Shown here one piece after another: positions 24,834 to 32,993 of a stretch of 64,000 bases of DNA. A model generated the notes under the pieces. That model did no database searches, was not told the origin of the DNA, and worked only from the letters and a program-made list of their open reading frames with translations. The stretch's first letter is position 1, and the number at the start of each line of letters is the position of its first letter. The position numbers and the translations under genes were made by a program. The stretch comes from DASQYE01 sp036389675 (lineage in GTDB: Bacteria > Acidobacteriota > Blastocatellia > Pyrinomonadales > Pyrinomonadaceae), in the NCBI GenBank assembly GCA_036389675.1, contig DASVWI010000015.1:62001-126000 (forward strand). The letters run 5' to 3'.

Positions 24834-26678
24834 TTAATGAGCGCCCTCTATCTCTTCGGGCGCGACTTCTTCGAGCGCTACGCTCAGCATGACGTTGGTG
24901 AGCTGCGCGGCCAGACGCTCGACGCCCGAGAGGGCGTTGCGAATCTCTTCGGCGTCGCTGGACTTAGTTGCCGCCTCGCCCTCCGACAGAGCGCGGCGGC
25001 CTATCTGCTGGTCGTTCTCTGTGAGAGAGCTGCCGAATTCAGCGAAGGTGCGCTGCGTATTACGCACGAGGCCGTCGAGCTTATTGCGTAGAAGAATCGT
25101 CTCTTTGGCGTAGCGGTCTGAATCCACGGAAGACTCCGCCTCCATAATCAGGCGATTGATCTCGTCCGGCGACAGACCCGAAGTCGGAGTGATACGCATC
25201 TGCTGTTCGCGCCCCGTGGCCTTGTCCTTGGCCGAGACGGAGACTATACCGTTGGCGTCGACCTCGAATGAGACTTCGATCTGCGGGACACCGCGAGAGT
25301 TGGGCGGGATACCGACCAGCTCGAACTTGCCGAGCGAGCGGTTGCCCTGTGCGATCTCGCGCTCGCCTTGCAGGACGTGTATCTCAACGCTTGACTGGTT
25401 ATCGACCACGGTCGTAAACGTCAGACTGTTGCGGAGTGGAATCGTCGAGTTACGCTCGATGATCTTCGTAAAGAGGCCGCCACGCGTCTCAAGGCCGAGG
25501 CTGAGGGGCAGCACGTCCAGCAGGATGATGTCTTTGACATCGCCGGCGAGGACGCCGCCCTGAATGGCCGCGCCCATGGCGACGACTTCATCAGGATTGA
25601 TCTCGGCGGACGCTTCCTTGCCGAAAATCTCCTTGACCGTGCGCGCGACGATGGGCGAGCGCGTCTGGCCGCCGACAAGGATGACCTTGTTGATGTCCGC
25701 GGGTTGAAGCTTGGCGTCCCAGAGCGCCTTCTGGCACGGCTCTATAGTCTGCTCGACGAGATCGGCGACGAGCTGCTCGAAGGTGTCGCGCGTCAGGGTC
25801 TTGTTGAAATGCTTCGGGCCGGATTCGTCCGCCGCGATGAAAGGGAGATTAATGTTGGTCTCCGACACGGACGATAAATCACACTTGGCGCGCTCGGCTG
25901 CTTCCTTCAGGCGTTGCAGGGCCAGACGGTCCTGGCGCAGATCAATCCCCGTCTCTTCGCGGAATTGATCGGCCATCCAGTTGATGATCTTGTCGTCGAA
26001 ATCCTCGCCGCCGAGGAAAGTGTTGCCGGAAGTTGAGAGCACTTCAAAGACGCCGTCGTTCATCTCAAGGATGGAAACGTCGAAAGTTCCGCCGCCGAGA
26101 TCGTAGACGACCAGTCGCTCCGCTTCCGAGCGCCCGAGCCCGTAAGCGAGCGCTGCCGCCGTCGGCTCATTGATGATGCGCTCGACCTTGAGGCCGGCGA
26201 TGCGGCCAGCGTCCTTGGTCGCCTGTCGCTGCGTGTCGTCGAAGTAGGCCGGGACGGTGACGATGGCCTGCGTGACGGCCTCGCCGAGAAAATCTTCGGC
26301 GGCGGCCTTGAGGCGTTGCAGGACGATGCCGGAGATTTCCGGCGGGCTGTAGACGCGCCCCTGCACGCGTATGCGCGCGTCGCCGTTCTGCGAATCCACT
26401 ATCTCGAAGGGAGAGGTATCGCGCATGCGCTGCGATTCGGGCGAATCGTACTTGCGACCGATCAGGCGCTTGACGGCGTAGACCGTATTGGCGGCGTTGG
26501 TGACGGCCTGCCGCTTGGCGATCTGCCCGACCAGCCGCTCGCCCTTGTCCGTAAAACCGACCACGGTCGGGGTCGTTCGCCCGCCCTCTTTGTTGGGCAC
26601 AATCTGCACTGCCCCGCCTTCCAAAACAGCCACGCAGCAGTTCGTCGTTCCAAGATCAATTCCGATGATTTTGCCCAT
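24834..26678 (-). CDS. dnaK: Chaperone protein DnaK
   Basis: 614 residues. Phosphate motifs GIDLGTTNCCVAV and DLGGGTFDVSILE, then the adenosine motif ILVGGQTRSPIV, a linker region with DVLPLSLG, and the substrate-binding beta domain (STIPLRNSLTFTTV). The C-terminal lid is present but the usual long acidic tail is absent; the protein stops at EEVAPEEIEGAH, somewhat shorter than the approximately 640 residues typical of DnaK. Partners GrpE and DnaJ flank it. Probable cause of the short tail is natural divergence; not a frameshift. Confidence 0.95.
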   Translation of the reverse strand: MGKIIGIDLGTTNCCVAVLEGGAVQIVPNKEGGRTTPTVVGFTDKGERLVGQIAKRQAVTNAANTVYAVKRLIGRKYDSPESQRMRDTSPFEIVDSQNGDARIRVQGRVYSPPEISGIVLQRLKAAAEDFLGEAVTQAIVTVPAYFDDTQRQATKDAGRIAGLKVERIINEPTAAALAYGLGRSEAERLVVYDLGGGTFDVSILEMNDGVFEVLSTSGNTFLGGEDFDDKIINWMADQFREETGIDLRQDRLALQRLKEAAERAKCDLSSVSETNINLPFIAADESGPKHFNKTLTRDTFEQLVADLVEQTIEPCQKALWDAKLQPADINKVILVGGQTRSPIVARTVKEIFGKEASAEINPDEVVAMGAAIQGGVLAGDVKDIILLDVLPLSLGLETRGGLFTKIIERNSTIPLRNSLTFTTVVDNQSSVEIHVLQGEREIAQGNRSLGKFELVGIPPNSRGVPQIEVSFEVDANGIVSVSAKDKATGREQQMRITPTSGLSPDEINRLIMEAESSVDSDRYAKETILLRNKLDGLVRNTQRTFAEFGSSLTENDQQIGRRALSEGEAATKSSDAEEIRNALSGVERLAAQLTNVMLSVALEEVAPEEIEGAH

Positions 26679-26690
26679 AATAGATCAACC

Positions 26691-26770
26691 AGTCATGAGT
26701 GATGAGTAACGAGTGATGAGTTGTGGGCGTGAGCGAAAAGCTTTTAACTCACGGCTCATCACTCATGACT
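26691..26770. repeat. Heptamer inverted repeat, family B (GTGATGA), inside the chaperone operon
   Basis: Left arm GTGATGA GTAACGA GTGATGA (26699-26719) with flanking CATGA; right arm CTCATCACTCATGACT (26755-26770), 16 bases perfectly paired with the left. The loop has AAAAGCTTTTAACTC. It sits between grpE and dnaK, within 12 bases of dnaK's start and 6 bases of grpE's stop. Confidence 0.8.
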
Positions 26771-26775
26771 CTTAA

Positions 26776-27672
26776 TTATCTGGTCGCGACCTTGACTATG
26801 GCCGGACGCAAGAGCTTTTCGCCCAACCGATAGCCGCGCACCAGTTCCTGAATCACCGTGTCGGGTTCATATTCCTCCGTATGTTCCGTCAGCACGGCTT
26901 CATGAACATGCGGGTCGAAACGCTCGCCGAGCGCCGCGACCGGCTGCAACCCGAGGCTCTCAAGCACATCGCTCAACTGCTTGTAGATCAGCTCAACGCC
27001 TTGCAGGAAGTGGCGAAACTCTTTACTCTCGCCCGCCTGCTGCGAGGCTTCCGTATCGAGCGCGCGCCGCAAATTGTCCAGGACAGGCAGCAGCTTGCTG
27101 ACCACGTCGCCGACCATCCGGTTATACATATCCGTGCGATCACGTTCGACGCGCTTGCGATAGTTCTCAAAATCGGCCTGACGCCGCGCCAGCTGGTCCA
27201 GAAGGTCTGCGCGCTCGGCTTCGACTCTTTTCAACTCGGCGCGCGTCGCGACCAACTCGGCCACAGCCGGGCCTGAAGCCGATTCGCTGCCCGACGAAGC
27301 GCCCTGCTGCTGCTCACGCCCGGAGCTGAAGCTTCCCCCCATCTCCTTGGTTGGGGCAGCACCTGCCTCGTCCTGATCTTCACGCCGCTCGGGCCGTTCC
27401 CCGCCCTTCGGCCCACCCGCCGTGTCCGCGTCGTCGGCGCGCGAGCGTCCCGCGCCGCTGTCTTCTTCCTTGCCGCGATCAATCCGGCGCTGCATCTCGG
27501 TCGCGTCCTCGTAAGAAGAAGCGCGGCCAAGCTCTTCGGGCGAGAGCGCTTCGTCGTTGGTCTCGGCGTCAGTCTTCGCCTGCCCGTTATCGTCCGGCGA
27601 GGAGGTCTCGTCTTCATCCATAAAACGAACCGGGATGCGGTTCGCGTTCTCTTTGTCGGGGTTGGGCATCAT
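26776..27672 (-). CDS. grpE: Nucleotide exchange factor GrpE with long N-terminal extension
   Basis: 298 residues from the ATG at 27672 (another at 27669; a TTG at 27684 is possible). The last about 170 residues are GrpE: coiled coil (ERADLLDQLARRQADFENYRKR), then LLPVLDNLRRAL and the beta-domain end RFDPHVHEAVLTEHT...PDTVIQELVRGYRLGEKLLRPAIVKVA. The first about 130 residues are an acidic, low-complexity Ser/Glu/Asp/Gly tail absent in E. coli GrpE (about 197 residues). It exchanges nucleotide on DnaK. Confidence 0.94.
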   Translation of the reverse strand: MMPNPDKENANRIPVRFMDEDETSSPDDNGQAKTDAETNDEALSPEELGRASSYEDATEMQRRIDRGKEEDSGAGRSRADDADTAGGPKGGERPERREDQDEAGAAPTKEMGGSFSSGREQQQGASSGSESASGPAVAELVATRAELKRVEAERADLLDQLARRQADFENYRKRVERDRTDMYNRMVGDVVSKLLPVLDNLRRALDTEASQQAGESKEFRHFLQGVELIYKQLSDVLESLGLQPVAALGERFDPHVHEAVLTEHTEEYEPDTVIQELVRGYRLGEKLLRPAIVKVATR

Positions 27673-27712
27673 GTTCCTATTCAAGGTGAGTTATAACCGG
27701 TATTAGTGCTAT

Positions 27713-28837
27713 TTAGTCGGAGACGGCGTCTTCGCGCAGCATACGCTCGATCAGACGCGCCACATAGTTAACGACCGCAACCATACGCTCGTACTCGATT
27801 CGCATCGGGCCGACGACGCCGAGCGCACCCGTCGCATCTCCTAAACCGATGCGATACGGCGCTGTGATCAGCGCGCACGACTGCATGGAGGGCGTGATGT
27901 GCTCGCGCCCGATGATGACCTGCACGTCGCCCGCAAACGGCTGGTCGCGCGCCACACACTCGTTGAGAATCTTGACGAGACGCGATTTCTCTTCAAAGGT
28001 GCGGAAAAGCTCGCGCATCCTTTCGGCGTCGGCAAATTCCGGCTTGGTTAAAATATTCGACGCGCCGTCCACGTAGACTTCACCCGTGGTCGCCTCCTCG
28101 CCCTCAAGGCTACGGTCACAGAGCAGCATGGCGTTACGCAGCAGCCTGTCGTAGAGGGCCTTCTCCTCGCGCATCAACTCAAGAATCTCTGCGCGAATCG
28201 CCAGCAGGCTCTTGCCCGCGAACTCCGCGTTCAGATAGCGCGCCGTATGCTCAAGCTCCATCTGGCTCAGGCTCTCGTCAATGCGTATGATCTTGTTATG
28301 GATGATGTTCGAGGCCGAGACCAGCACGACCAGAATGCGATTGTCCGCCAGGTGCATGAACTCTATGTGCTGTAGCACATTGTCGGCCAGCGACGGCGAA
28401 ACTACTATGCCGACGTTCTCCGAGAGCGCGGACAGCAGGTGCGAAGTCTTTTCCATCAAACGATCCGGCGGGGGCGCGCCCGTCTCGCCGGTCTGTATGC
28501 CAAGAAAGCTATTGATGGCATCCATATCAGTTTTCGAGAGACGCGTCTCGCCGAGCATGTGGTCGACGTAAAAGCGATAGCCCTTGTCCGTCGGGATACG
28601 CCCGGCGGAGGTGTGCGGCTGCTCGACGAGCCCTGCCTCTTCCAGCTCTCCCATGATGTTGCGTATAGTGGCGGAACTCCATCCGGCGGCGTGCGCGAAG
28701 CGATCAGAGATGGTGCGCGAGCCGATGGGCTCGCCCGTCTTCAAATGCTCTTTGATGATGGCAGACAGGATGGCCTGCCCGCGCGGGTCAGGCATCATGG
28801 CATTCGGCATTTGAGAACTTGAGTTGCGACTGACCAT
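27713..28837 (-). CDS. hrcA: Heat-inducible transcription repressor HrcA
   Basis: 374 residues. N-terminal winged-helix DNA-binding part (SRTISDRFAHAAGWSSATIRNIMGELEEAGLVEQPHTSAG) and the characteristic SAGRIPTDKGYRFYVD; C-terminal HrcA-specific domain ends GVVGPMRIEYERMVAVVNYVARLIERML. In other bacteria HrcA binds CIRCE and is folded by GroE. It begins the hrcA-grpE-dnaK-dnaJ order. RBS GAGAGACC. No canonical CIRCE palindrome was seen upstream. Confidence 0.95.
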   Translation of the reverse strand: MVSRNSSSQMPNAMMPDPRGQAILSAIIKEHLKTGEPIGSRTISDRFAHAAGWSSATIRNIMGELEEAGLVEQPHTSAGRIPTDKGYRFYVDHMLGETRLSKTDMDAINSFLGIQTGETGAPPPDRLMEKTSHLLSALSENVGIVVSPSLADNVLQHIEFMHLADNRILVVLVSASNIIHNKIIRIDESLSQMELEHTARYLNAEFAGKSLLAIRAEILELMREEKALYDRLLRNAMLLCDRSLEGEEATTGEVYVDGASNILTKPEFADAERMRELFRTFEEKSRLVKILNECVARDQPFAGDVQVIIGREHITPSMQSCALITAPYRIGLGDATGALGVVGPMRIEYERMVAVVNYVARLIERMLREDAVSD

Positions 28838-29456
28838 TCAGGTCTCTCTGGCCTCGGGCGCACGGGGAGTTGGCCGGGCTATCAGGCGTGGCCTCTGGCG
28901 GCAACCGCGCGCTAAGAAAATCAATAACACCGCGACTTCCGGCTGTCAATAAATTCATCGTGGAGCGCCACCCGGCACACAGGCCGGGTCGGCAGAGGAA
29001 GGCCCTCATCACAGAGTATAAAGGATAGAGAATGAGCCCGCAAACAGTCTTTAGCCGCCCGATGGCCTCCCCGCCGCCCCACCGGCATGATTTAAATTGA
29101 TGACTTGCTTAAAGTTAGCCGAATAGTGGGCGGGGCAGCGCCGTCGTTTCAACTTAAATCGTTGATAGCTATAAGCTTACTGAACGCCCCTGTTTTCCCC
29201 TGGCGTGAGCTTCGGCGGGCGCTTCCGTCCATTCTCTGACGCATCAACACCTTAGCAGCACCCCCGCAAAGACCATTTGACGCCCCCCCAAGCGCACCCT
29301 TAATATCCATCCTGAAAATATCTTCCCGGAATTGGGCCGGCAGAGCCTGTTATCGATCAAGGATTACATGCTCCGGGCACGCCTCACGCTGGCAAGCGGG
29401 CATACAACGAACCGGTCTTCTGCGACGCGTCCGTCTATGGTTGAAGGGTACGCCTT
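28838..29456. other. 619-bp divergent intergenic region
   Basis: Lies between hrcA (minus) and the SprT-like gene (plus). It holds the hrcA promoter at 29015-29043. The rest, including AT-rich stretches at 29090-29180 (TTTAAATTG, TTGATAGCTATAAGC) and a run of C's at 29283, shows no gene, tRNA or strong repeat on inspection. A promoter for the plus-strand gene was not identified with confidence. Confidence 0.4.
29015..29043 (-). promoter_or_regulatory. hrcA: Sigma70-type promoter of the hrcA operon
   Basis: On the minus strand TTGCGG (29043-29038), 17 bases, TATACT (29020-29015). The start would be near 29008, giving an untranslated leader of about 170 bases before hrcA. No TTAGCACTC-N9-GAGTGCTAA is present within it. 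Sequence match only. Confidence 0.55.
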
Positions 29457-30188
29457 ATGGCACAGTCTCTGAAACATCTCGAAGCGAACTTTGCCGACGC
29501 CTTTCGCCAGCTCGGCGGCAAACGTTCGACGCCGGATGTGGAGGTCAAGTTCTACCCTTACGCAGACATGCGCCATAAGATTCGCCTGCGTGCCGGGCGC
29601 GTCTACGTGCGTCTCTCGGACATCTTCAAGGACGCGCCCGTCAATGTGCATCGCGCTCTGGCCTTCATCCTCGTCGCCAAATATCTGGGAAAGCGCACGC
29701 CGGACGTACACGAGCGCATCTACAGGGATTACGCCTACTCGCCGCAGGTCTTGCGCGCCTCCGACATCGCGCGCCGGGGCCGTGGGCACAAAATGATCTC
29801 CTCGGCGCGCGGGCAGGTCTATGATCTGGACAAGATGTTCCAACGCCTGAATCGCCGCCACTTCGACGGCCAGATGGAAAAACCCACTCTCACCTGGTCG
29901 CAGAGACGCACGCGGCGCATCCTCGGTCACCACGATGCCGCGCACGATACCATCGTCATCAGCAAGACGCTCGACGCCGAAGACATCCCGGCGTGGTTTG
30001 TCGAATACATCCTCTATCACGAGATGCTGCACATCAAACATCCGGCGCGTTTGATCAAGGGCCGTCGCTACTATCACACCAACGCCTTCCGCGCTGAGGA
30101 GCAGCGCTTCCCGGCTTACGAGAAAGCGCAACTGCTGCTTGAGCATCTGGCTTACCAGCGCCACGTCCCGCGTGCCCGCGCCGCCTGA
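29457..30188 (+). CDS. SprT-like zinc metalloprotease
   Basis: 243 residues. The zinc site HEMLHIKH has His188, Glu189 and His192 (HExxH) with a following His-rich segment (YYHTNAFRAEEQRFP), as in the SprT/Wss1/Spartan-related metalloprotease-like family. The N-terminal half is basic with no recognised domain. In eukaryotes and some bacteria, SprT-related enzymes cleave DNA-bound proteins; this assignment to DNA-protein crosslink repair is inference. Monocistronic, ended by the terminator at 30255. Confidence 0.85.
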   Translation: MAQSLKHLEANFADAFRQLGGKRSTPDVEVKFYPYADMRHKIRLRAGRVYVRLSDIFKDAPVNVHRALAFILVAKYLGKRTPDVHERIYRDYAYSPQVLRASDIARRGRGHKMISSARGQVYDLDKMFQRLNRRHFDGQMEKPTLTWSQRRTRRILGHHDAAHDTIVISKTLDAEDIPAWFVEYILYHEMLHIKHPARLIKGRRYYHTNAFRAEEQRFPAYEKAQLLLEHLAYQRHVPRARAA

Positions 30189-30254
30189 ATTTTTTGTTGG
30201 AACTTTGTCCGCGCCACAGCGTTTAGCCAAACAGGTAGGTGGGCTCCTCCTAAG

Positions 30255-30330
30255 AGAGCGGGCGAGCATCAAGGAAAAGCGCTATTCCCTCCGGCTTTTC
30301 TTCGATGCTCACCCGCTCTTTGGGTTTTTA
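30255..30330 (+). terminator. Long hairpin terminator
   Basis: Left arm 30255-30280 (AGAGCGGGCGAGCATC...) pairs with right arm 30294-30319 (...GATGCTCACCCGCTCT) with about three mismatches and a 13-base loop, then TTTGGGTTTTTA. Unlike the family A-D elements it has a T-tract, so it is a likely true terminator for the SprT-like gene. Confidence 0.7.
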
Positions 30331-30355
30331 TGAGCACCCGCAGCGCGCGGCAGAG

Positions 30356-30385
30356 TTGGTTTACCCCCTCGCATGATTGTAGAAT
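30356..30385 (+). promoter_or_regulatory. Sigma70-type promoter for dodecin
   Basis: TTGGTT (30356-30361), 18 bases, TAGAAT (30380-30385), 29 bases before the dodecin ATG. Follows the terminator at 30255. Confidence 0.5.
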
Positions 30386-30413
30386 CCCTTATCAAAAGTT
30401 AAGGAGAATGCTG

Positions 30414-30680
30414 ATGGGAGAGAACGTATTCAAAGGTGTCGAGATAGTCGGAACTTCGAGCCAGAGTTTCAGTCATGCGATTGAGGTCGCCGTCGAGCGC
30501 GCCCGCCAGACCCTGCGTAACCTTTCGTGGTTCGTCGTCCGCGAGCAGCGCGGAGGGCTGCAACAGGGCCGCCTGGAATATCAGGTCACGCTCTGCGTCT
30601 ACTTCAAACTGGACGCGGGGGAGAGCCCGGCCTCAAGGGGCGACGAGCAAAGTCACGCAGGAGAGAGCGAAAGACAGTAA
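30414..30680 (+). CDS. Dodecin-family flavin-binding protein
   Basis: 88 residues from the ATG at 30414 with AAGGAGA upstream (6 bases); an ATG at 30408 is too near the site. The start VFKGVEIVGTSSQSFSHAIE and VERARQTLRNLSWF are the dodecin helix and strand motif, including the Trp near the flavin site (LSWFVVRE). Dodecins are about 70 residues and form dodecamers that store riboflavin or FMN. The C-terminal 18 residues are an extra polar tail. Confidence 0.88.
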   Translation: MGENVFKGVEIVGTSSQSFSHAIEVAVERARQTLRNLSWFVVREQRGGLQQGRLEYQVTLCVYFKLDAGESPASRGDEQSHAGESERQ

Positions 30681-30970
30681 ACTCGTCGGTCTACGGCCAG
30701 TTACAGGCGTTGAGCAAGACCGGACGTGATAAGGTGAGCGCAAGAAAGAGCATCTTTCCTGAGACGCCGCGCGTTGCTTCCATCATCGCTAAAGTTGATA
30801 GTGATTCAGTTAACCGCTGAAAGCGGGGCTGTCTTAAATGATGCTTTGGACTAGACAAAGCCTCTTACCGCTGGCTAGACTACGCGGTTTGCAATTAGCG
30901 CTTGAGGCCCGACTACGGAGGCCGGGCCTGTACCGAGCGAAATTTCAGTGATTACGGAGAGAGACGTTTT

Positions 30971-31534
30971 ATGGCGATTCCTGCAACACAGATTCGGCGC
31001 GGCATGGTGATACTCTTTGAAGGGCAGCTCTGCAAGGTCGTAGATTTTCGCCACCACACGCCCGGCAACCTGCGCGCGATGGTGCAAACCAAGCTACGCA
31101 ACATTCGCACCGGCTCATCTTTCGAGCACCGCTTTCGCTCCGCCGATACGGTCGAGCGCGCCGCGCTCGAACAGCACGAGATGGAGTATCTCTATTCCGA
31201 CGGCTCGCATCATCACTTCATGAATACGGAGAACTACGAGCAGACCAGCTTGAGCGAAGAGGAACTGGGCGACGCCGCCCAGTGGCTCATCCCCGGCCTC
31301 AAGCTTCAGGCGGAGTTTTACGAGGGCTCGCCCATAGGCATCGACATGCCGCCTTCCATGGAGTTGACCGTCACCAGCACCGAGCCGACGATGAAGGGCG
31401 CGACCGTCTCCAACGTCAACAAGCCGGCGACGCTGGAAAACGGCGTCACGATTCAAGTTCCGCCCTTCGTCAATGAAGGCGACCGCATCCGCGTCGACCC
31501 GACGGAAGGCCGCTACATCGAGCGAGCCAAATAG
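30971..31534 (+). CDS. efp: Elongation factor P with atypical loop tip
   Basis: 187 residues from the ATG at 30971 (AGAGACG upstream). Three OB-type domains: domain I (PATQIRRGMVILFEGQLCKV), II, and III (ENGVTIQVPPFVNEGDRIRVDPTEGRY). EF-P relieves ribosomes stalled at proline runs. The tip that carries the modified residue reads HHTPGN33-L34-R35-A, whereas the usual form has Lys or Arg after PG; no lysyl- or rhamnosyl-type modification target is obvious. A G-C hairpin (AGGCCCG/CGGGCCT) lies in the leader at about 30904-30928. Confidence 0.93.
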   Translation: MAIPATQIRRGMVILFEGQLCKVVDFRHHTPGNLRAMVQTKLRNIRTGSSFEHRFRSADTVERAALEQHEMEYLYSDGSHHHFMNTENYEQTSLSEEELGDAAQWLIPGLKLQAEFYEGSPIGIDMPPSMELTVTSTEPTMKGATVSNVNKPATLENGVTIQVPPFVNEGDRIRVDPTEGRYIERAK

Positions 31535-31618
31535 AACAGTGATGAGTGACAAGTGACGAGTGACAAGTAGCAGCAGTTTTTATCTCGTCACTTGTCACTC
31601 GTCACTCGTCACTGTTCT
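31533..31618. repeat. Heptamer inverted repeat, family B, copy 2
   Basis: Left arm: GTGATGA GTGACAA GTGACGA GTGACAA (31539-31566), four diverged heptamers; right arm 31584-31618 pairs with about five mismatches over 35 bases. It covers the whole gap between the EF-P stop and the waaA start, the latter just two bases after the right arm. Confidence 0.85.
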
Positions 31619-31619
31619 T

Positions 31620-32993
31620 ATGTATCTTCTTTACAGCCTTCTGCTGACCATCGGCCTCATCGCGCTGCTGCCGCGGTTTCTTTACGACGCGCTGCGACAT
31701 GGCAAGTACGTCGAAGGGCTGCGCGAGCGGCTGGGCCAACTGCCGGACATTGACGCAGGGCAGCGACCCGTCATCTGGCTGCATTGTGTTTCGGTGGGGG
31801 AGACGCAGGCGGCTCGTCCCCTTGCCCGCGCCCTGCTCGCTGAGTTCCCCACGCATGCGCTGGTCGTCTCGACGATCACACGGACGGGCCAGCGCGTGGC
31901 GCGAGAGGTGTTCGGCCAAAGTGCGGCGGCCATCTTCTACTTCCCTTTCGATTGGGCCTGGAGCGTGCGCCGCGCGCTCAGAGCGGTTAAGCCTTCCGCC
32001 ATTCTCATCATGGAAACGGAATTATGGCCCAACTTCCTGCGCGAAGCTGGCCGTAGGGGAATCCCCGTCGCTTTAGTCAACGGTCGTCTCTCCGAAGCCT
32101 CCTTCCGTCGCTACAAACTGCTGGGCCGCTTCATCTCGCGCATCGTCGGTGAGCTTTCACTGGCGCTCATGCAATCAGAGGCTGATGCCGGACGCATACG
32201 CGTTCTCGGGCTCGCGCCGGAACGCGTGACGGTCTCCGGTAATGTGAAGTTTGACGCGGGCGCTAGTGTGGACGAGCAAGAGTTGAGTAGTCGGCTTGCG
32301 GCTCGTTTCCATTTCGGGACGGAGCGCCCGCTCATCGTCGCGGCCAGCACGCACGTGCCCGAAGAGCGCATTATGCTGGAAGCCTTCCGGCGACTACGCA
32401 CCGGCGGCGGCGGCACAGCATCGCTCGCCAGATTGCTCATCGCGCCGCGCCATCCCGAGCGATTTAATGAGATCGCCGCGCTGCTTGATTCATCCGGGCT
32501 GACATGGGCACGTCGTTCAAGCCCGCCCCGAGCACACGATGCGACGTGTGACGTAATCCTGCTCGATAGCATAGGCGAGCTGCGCGCGGTTTACCCTCTC
32601 GCCAGCCTTGTTTTCGTCGGCGGCAGCATCGCTCCTACGGGCGGCCACAACGTCCTCGAACCGGCAGCCGTCGGGGCTTGCGTCGTCACGGGCGCGCACA
32701 CCTTTAACTTTACGGCCATCATGAAAGCTTTCCTCGAAGCCGGTGCGCTGCTACAGCTTCCCCCTGTGGCGGAAGAGGAAGCGCCCGCGCACCTTGCGCG
32801 AGTGTTCGCAGCGTTGCTCGCGGATGACGAAGGCAGGCGTGCTCTGGGGGAGAGCGCGCGCGCCGTCGTCGAGCAAAATCGCGGGGCGACCGAGCGCACT
32901 GTCAAACTGCTCAAGCCGCTTCTGTCCACGCCTGAAGGCTCGAACAGGCTGGGCCGCTACGACGGCGCGCGAAGCGACGCGCTTTCCGCATGA
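31620..32993 (+). CDS. waaA: 3-deoxy-D-manno-octulosonic acid transferase WaaA
   Basis: 457 residues from the ATG at 31620; the frame upstream is repeat DNA. An N-terminal membrane anchor (YLLYSLLLTIGLIALLP) then the GT30 catalytic fold: LHCVSVGETQAARPL, METELWPNFL, GNVKFD, and a GG-H-N-x-LEPAA end (GHNVLEPAAVG). It transfers Kdo residues to lipid A precursor at the inner membrane. Overlaps lpxK by 4 bases (ATGA), forming a lipid A/Kdo pair; the organism therefore makes a Kdo-bearing LPS core. Confidence 0.94.
   Translation: MYLLYSLLLTIGLIALLPRFLYDALRHGKYVEGLRERLGQLPDIDAGQRPVIWLHCVSVGETQAARPLARALLAEFPTHALVVSTITRTGQRVAREVFGQSAAAIFYFPFDWAWSVRRALRAVKPSAILIMETELWPNFLREAGRRGIPVALVNGRLSEASFRRYKLLGRFISRIVGELSLALMQSEADAGRIRVLGLAPERVTVSGNVKFDAGASVDEQELSSRLAARFHFGTERPLIVAASTHVPEERIMLEAFRRLRTGGGGTASLARLLIAPRHPERFNEIAALLDSSGLTWARRSSPPRAHDATCDVILLDSIGELRAVYPLASLVFVGGSIAPTGGHNVLEPAAVGACVVTGAHTFNFTAIMKAFLEAGALLQLPPVAEEEAPAHLARVFAALLADDEGRRALGESARAVVEQNRGATERTVKLLKPLLSTPEGSNRLGRYDGARSDALSA

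Noticed and set aside
28838..29456. CIRCE element upstream of hrcA
   Set aside because: I looked for TTAGCACTC and GAGTGCTAA on both strands; only isolated partial words such as TTAGCAGCAC at about 29252 are seen, with no inverted partner.
30830..30970. tRNA or riboswitch before efp
   Set aside because: The G-C hairpin and TAGAC words do not make a cloverleaf, and no known riboswitch core was seen.
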